Positions 60,151 through 64,000 of a DNA stretch of 64,000 nucleotides are shown here, in pieces (positions within the stretch are counted from its first letter, which is position 1; the number at the start of each line of letters is the position of its first letter). This DNA comes from an uncultured Clostridia bacterium. GTDB lineage: Bacteria > Bacillota > Clostridia > Oscillospirales > Acutalibacteraceae. Location of the stretch: positions 1 to 64,000 of the forward strand of contig CAJFPJ010000005.1 in assembly GCA_904399395.1 (NCBI GenBank), read 5' to 3'. Made by a program: the position numbers and the translations under genes. Under the pieces are notes generated by a model. It saw only the letters and a program-made list of their open reading frames with translations, was not told the origin of the DNA and did not search any database.

Positions 60151-61914
60151 TTACTGCAGGCGGGACTTCAGAGCTTCCAGCTGATCCTTCAGCTCCTGGG
60201 GCAGACGATCGAAGGTCTTGAAGTATTCGGTGATCTCGTCCGCTTCCTTGGTCCACTCGTCGTTCTTGACTTCCAGGATGCCCTTCAGGTCTTCGATGGT
60301 GAAGTCCTCCAGGCCCTCCAGGTTGATATCCTCAGCATTGGGAACATAGCCGATAGCGGTTTCCTTAGCATCCACAGTGCCTTCGCAGCGCTTGAGGATC
60401 CATTCCAGAACGCGGAGGTTGTCGCCGAAGCCGGGCCAAATGAAGTGGCCTTCGTCATCAAGACGGAACCAGTTTACATTGAAGATCTTAGGAGCCTTGT
60501 CGCCCAGCTTCTGGCCCATCTCGATCCAGTGTGCAAAATAGTCGCCCATGTTATAGCCGCAGAAAGGCTTCATAGCCATGGGGTCATGACGGAGCACACC
60601 CACAGCGCCGGTAGCAGCGGCGGTGGTCTCAGAAGCCATGATGGAACCTACGAACACACCGTTGTTCCAATCGCGGGACTGATACACCAGAGGCGTGGTC
60701 TGTGCACGGCGGCCGCCGAACACAATAGCAGAAATCGGCACGCCAGTGCCCTTATCAAACTCATCGCTGATGCAGGGGCAGTTCTTAGCAGGAGCAGTAA
60801 AGCGGCTGTTGGGATGTGCACCCTTCACATCGCTGGTCTTACCATTCCAGGGATTGCCCTTCCAATCCACAGCATTCTCCGGAGGATTCTTATCCAGGCC
60901 TTCCCACCACACAGTGTTGTCATCCAGATTATGGGCAACATTGGTGAAGATGGTGCCGGATTTGGTGGTAGCCAGAGCGTTGGGGTTGGACTTGTTGTTG
61001 GTGCCGGGAGCCACGCCGAAGAAGCCGTTTTCAGGGTTGATAGCCCACAGGCGGCCGTCGGGCCCGATGCGCATCCAGGCGATATCATCGCCAACTGTCC
61101 ATACCTTATAGCCCTTTGCCTTGTATCCCTCGGGGGGAATCAGCATAGCCAGGTTGGTCTTGCCGCAAGCAGAGGGGAATGCAGCAGAAATATACTTGAT
61201 CTCGCCCTGAGGATTCTCAACGCCCAGGATCAGCATATGCTCAGCCATCCAGCCCTCGTTCTTGCCCAGGAAGGAAGCGATACGCAGAGCGAAGCACTTC
61301 TTGCCCAGCAGAACATTTCCGCCGTAACCGGAGTTCACAGAAATAATGGTGTTATCCTCAGGGAAGTGGCAGATATAGCGCTTCTCCTCGTTGATTTCAC
61401 ACTTGCAGTGCAGACCGCGCACCCAGTCATTGCTGTCGCCAAGAGCTTCCACTACTGCCTTGCCCACACGGGTCATGATGGCCATGTTGAGCACAACATA
61501 GATAGAATCGGTCAGCTCAATGCCGATCTTAGAGAAGGGGGAGCCCACAGGGCCCATGGAATAGGGGATCACATACATGGTGCGGCCCTTATAGCTGCCT
61601 CTGGCAATATCATAGAGCATCTTATAGGCCTTTTCAGGATCCATCCAGTTGTTGGTGGGGCCTGCGTCTACTTCCTTTTTGGAGCAGATGTAGGTTCTGC
61701 CCTCTACACGGGCAACGTCATTCACAGCGGTGCGGTGCAGATAGCAGCCCGGGAGCTTCTCCTCATTCAATTTGATCATTTCGCCGGTGGAGCAGGCCTC
61801 CTTGCGGAGAGCTTCCAGCTGCTCCTCAGAACCGTCAATCCACAGGACCTGATCCGGATTGACGAGATCTTTCATGTTCTCGATCCAAGTCAGGACAGAC
61901 TGATTTTTCGTCAT
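60151..61914 (-). CDS. pckG: Phosphoenolpyruvate carboxykinase (GTP)
   Basis: FPSACGKTNLAMLIPP kinase-1 loop, TVGDDIAWMRIGPDGRLWAINPENGFFGVAPGTN, FGGRRAQTTPLVYQ. Confidence 0.95.
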   Translation of the reverse strand: MTKNQSVLTWIENMKDLVNPDQVLWIDGSEEQLEALRKEACSTGEMIKLNEEKLPGCYLHRTAVNDVARVEGRTYICSKKEVDAGPTNNWMDPEKAYKMLYDIARGSYKGRTMYVIPYSMGPVGSPFSKIGIELTDSIYVVLNMAIMTRVGKAVVEALGDSNDWVRGLHCKCEINEEKRYICHFPEDNTIISVNSGYGGNVLLGKKCFALRIASFLGKNEGWMAEHMLILGVENPQGEIKYISAAFPSACGKTNLAMLIPPEGYKAKGYKVWTVGDDIAWMRIGPDGRLWAINPENGFFGVAPGTNNKSNPNALATTKSGTIFTNVAHNLDDNTVWWEGLDKNPPENAVDWKGNPWNGKTSDVKGAHPNSRFTAPAKNCPCISDEFDKGTGVPISAIVFGGRRAQTTPLVYQSRDWNNGVFVGSIMASETTAAATGAVGVLRHDPMAMKPFCGYNMGDYFAHWIEMGQKLGDKAPKIFNVNWFRLDDEGHFIWPGFGDNLRVLEWILKRCEGTVDAKETAIGYVPNAEDINLEGLEDFTIEDLKGILEVKNDEWTKEADEITEYFKTFDRLPQELKDQLEALKSRLQ

Positions 61915-62190
61915 AGTCAATTTTCTCCTTTCAGCCGAAAGAGGCTAAACGCATTCTTGCAAATATTATACTATATCGTTAAGAAATAATCAACTGAACA
62001 ATTTATGAATAAACAAAGGCAGAACGACGAATCGAAAGGCAAAATACCAGAAGTTTTTTGCAATATTCCTAATATGCTCTCCATATCGCGTGCCATAGGC
62101 CTTTTTCGCTTGGAAAATGCATCCGTTATAGAAGGAATTGCAAAAAAGAGCAAAGATTTCCGTCCCTCTGTTTTTCATTTTCCCATTTTT

Positions 62191-62230
62191 CTAAATATGC
62201 AGGATGGAAGCGCTTATCCTGCATATTTAG
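62191..62230. repeat. Perfect 15-bp inverted repeat with 10-nt loop
   Basis: CTAAATATGCAGGAT-ggaagcgctt-ATCCTGCATATTTAG; no T-tract on either side. Confidence 0.9.
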
Positions 62231-62282
62231 GCTGTCATATGCCGGAAACAGAAGTCCTCTTCTTTTTAGAGGAAATTCCCCG

Positions 62283-63293
62283 TTACCCTTCGTCAATAGA
62301 GACGGCTGCGCAGCCGTTGAGCTCCATGCCCGCGGTTTTTCCCGCAAGATATTCATAATAGGCCTGGGAGCCGATCATGGCGGCATTATCCCCGCAGAGG
62401 CTTAGATCCGGCCTGTAAAACGCCCAGCCCTGGCTGGCGCACTCCTTCTCCAAAACGCGGCGCAGAAGGGAATTGGCCGAAACACCTCCGGCGATCACCA
62501 GCTTTTTTGCACCTGTATCCTCTGCGGCACGGATAAAATTCCCTGTGAGGCAGTCCACAACCGCTTTCCGGTAAGAAGCAGAAAGATCGGGAATAGAAAT
62601 CTCCTCCCCTCTTTGCTCAGCTGTGTGCAACAGATTGATCACAGCTGTTTTCAGGCCGGAAAAGCTGAAATCATACGGAGCCCCCACCACGGACGGTCTC
62701 GGGAGTCGGAAGGCCTCCGGGTCGCCTGTCTCCGCCAGCTTATCCATGGCGATCCCCCCTGGATAAGGCATCCCCATAGCACGGGCGGCCTTGTCAAAGG
62801 CTTCGCCGGCGGCATCGTCTCTGGTGCGGCCCAAAACATGCAGTTCCGTGTAACTTTTCACCTGGATGATATGGCTGTGGCCGCCCGATACTACAAGGCA
62901 GAGAAAGGGCGGTTCCAGCTCCGGGCTCGTCAGATAATTGGAGGCTATGTGCCCCCGCAGATGATGCACCGGGATTAAAGGCTTCCCCGCAGCCAGGGAA
63001 AGACCCTTTGCAAAATTCACTCCTACCAGCAGGGCTCCGATCAGGCCCGGCGCATAGGTAACGGCAATCGCGTCCACCTCTGAAAGCTCCATCCCCGCCT
63101 CCTGCAGAGCCTGCCGGGTCACGGGGACCACCGCCTCACTGTGGCGGCGGGATGCAATCTCCGGCACCACACCTCCATAGAGCCTGTGTTCCTCCACCTG
63201 AGAAGCGACTACAGAGGAAAGTATCTTTCTCCCATCCTCTACCACCGCCGCCGCAGTCTCATCACAGGACGACTCCAAAGCCAGTATACGCAT
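62283..63293 (-). CDS. tsaD: tRNA threonylcarbamoyladenosine biosynthesis protein TsaD
   Basis: MRILALESSCDETAAAVVEDG, VNFAKGLSLAAGKPLIPVHHLRGHI, VVSGGHSHI, VIAGGVSANSLLR. Confidence 0.95.
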   Translation of the reverse strand: MRILALESSCDETAAAVVEDGRKILSSVVASQVEEHRLYGGVVPEIASRRHSEAVVPVTRQALQEAGMELSEVDAIAVTYAPGLIGALLVGVNFAKGLSLAAGKPLIPVHHLRGHIASNYLTSPELEPPFLCLVVSGGHSHIIQVKSYTELHVLGRTRDDAAGEAFDKAARAMGMPYPGGIAMDKLAETGDPEAFRLPRPSVVGAPYDFSFSGLKTAVINLLHTAEQRGEEISIPDLSASYRKAVVDCLTGNFIRAAEDTGAKKLVIAGGVSANSLLRRVLEKECASQGWAFYRPDLSLCGDNAAMIGSQAYYEYLAGKTAGMELNGCAAVSIDEG

Positions 63294-63448
63294 TTTTTGT
63301 TCCTCCATACTCCAAAACCGGATTCTCACCGGAAAGTTTCAACATTGAGAAAGCCTTGCGGCCTTCCTTTTCCACGTTTATAGATCTGCAGAGCTACCGA
63401 GGTGCAAATACAGAACTGCAGAACTCAAAAGTCTGCGGACGCACAAGC

Positions 63449-63999
63449 CTAGAGGCATTCGATAATAGGCACCGTCAGGAAGACCAGCCAGCCCGGGTGC
63501 CACAGGCCCCAAACGCACCCCAAAACAAGAAAAATCATGGCGCAGCAGACAGGCCATGTTGCTTTTAAGGCCGTTTTGAAGTTTCCTGTCCCGTACATAC
63601 ATCCTTCAAAAGTATAGTAAATGGGGATAGTCAAAAAAACCAGCCAACCGGGATGCCACAAATTCCACAGGAAACCAATAAGCAGGTAAATGAGGGCGCA
63701 CAGCACCGGATAGGAACCCTCAAACCAACCTCTTTTTTTCTTTTTCTTGCTCTTCTTTTTCACAGGCACGCCGTCGAAGCTCTCCAGCGGTTCATCCATG
63801 CCGTTTTTGCCGGGGACCTCTGTTCCCTCAAGACGGAATTTTTTCAGCAGCTCTTCCGTCTCCGGGTCGTTAGGTTCCAGACCGTCAAAATGAAGAGATT
63901 TCTTCCCATCTTTTTCTATAACCGTCACTGAGCGCCCCTGTGAATCCGTTACCGTAACAGTGACCTCATCTCCCTTGCGGCAGGTCTCCACCCGGCTGC
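63449..63999 (-). CDS. Membrane protein with two repeated WHPGWLVFLTxPI hairpin units; may continue past the window edge
   Basis: ORF open to the window end; repeats YPVLCALIYLLIGFLWNLWHPGWLVFLTIPI and WPVCCAMIFLVLGCVWGLWHPGWLVFLTVPI. Confidence 0.6.
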   Translation of the reverse strand, partial: SRVETCRKGDEVTVTVTDSQGRSVTVIEKDGKKSLHFDGLEPNDPETEELLKKFRLEGTEVPGKNGMDEPLESFDGVPVKKKSKKKKKRGWFEGSYPVLCALIYLLIGFLWNLWHPGWLVFLTIPIYYTFEGCMYGTGNFKTALKATWPVCCAMIFLVLGCVWGLWHPGWLVFLTVPIIECL

Positions 64000-64000
64000 C

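Noticed and set aside
60130-61989. 619-aa plus-strand ORF
   Set aside because: It is antisense to pckG over its full length; the pckG translation carries all family motifs, while the plus-strand product has low-complexity His/Ala/Gly-rich composition.

Overview
The window is a chromosomal segment that looks like a Clostridia/Oscillospirales-type Firmicute (inferred from gene content only). It is mostly ordinary genes: mreB-mreC-mreD-PBP2-minD-mgsA; a T-box-led hisS-aspS operon followed by queH; zapA-U32 peptidase; maf/DUF4321/dut; glgP, pckG, tsaD, tadA, trxA. Accessory content: a secreted streptogrisin-like S1 protease with two tandem SH3-like membrane paralogs (2.1-5.0 kb); a TasA/camelysin-like protein with a SipW-like signal peptidase (10.0-11.8 kb); an HAD phosphatase and a P-loop kinase in overlapping frames (12.5-13.8 kb); and a probable ester/hemicellulose utilisation locus (15.4-25.7 kb) with a type-B carboxylesterase, MFS transporter, GH43-like enzyme, LacI regulator and three CE1-like esterase paralogs, several of whose promoters carry a palindromic TTAGCTAA motif. 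The most promising unlisted signal is a candidate attenuator upstream of a GNAT acetyltransferase (35.37-35.59 kb): consensus promoter, 15-codon leader peptide, strong intrinsic terminator, and an 11-nt exact complement between the leader-peptide codons and the terminator arm. I saw no CRISPR array, rRNA, tRNA or complete transposon. Functional names rest on motif and family recognition by eye; no database search was run.
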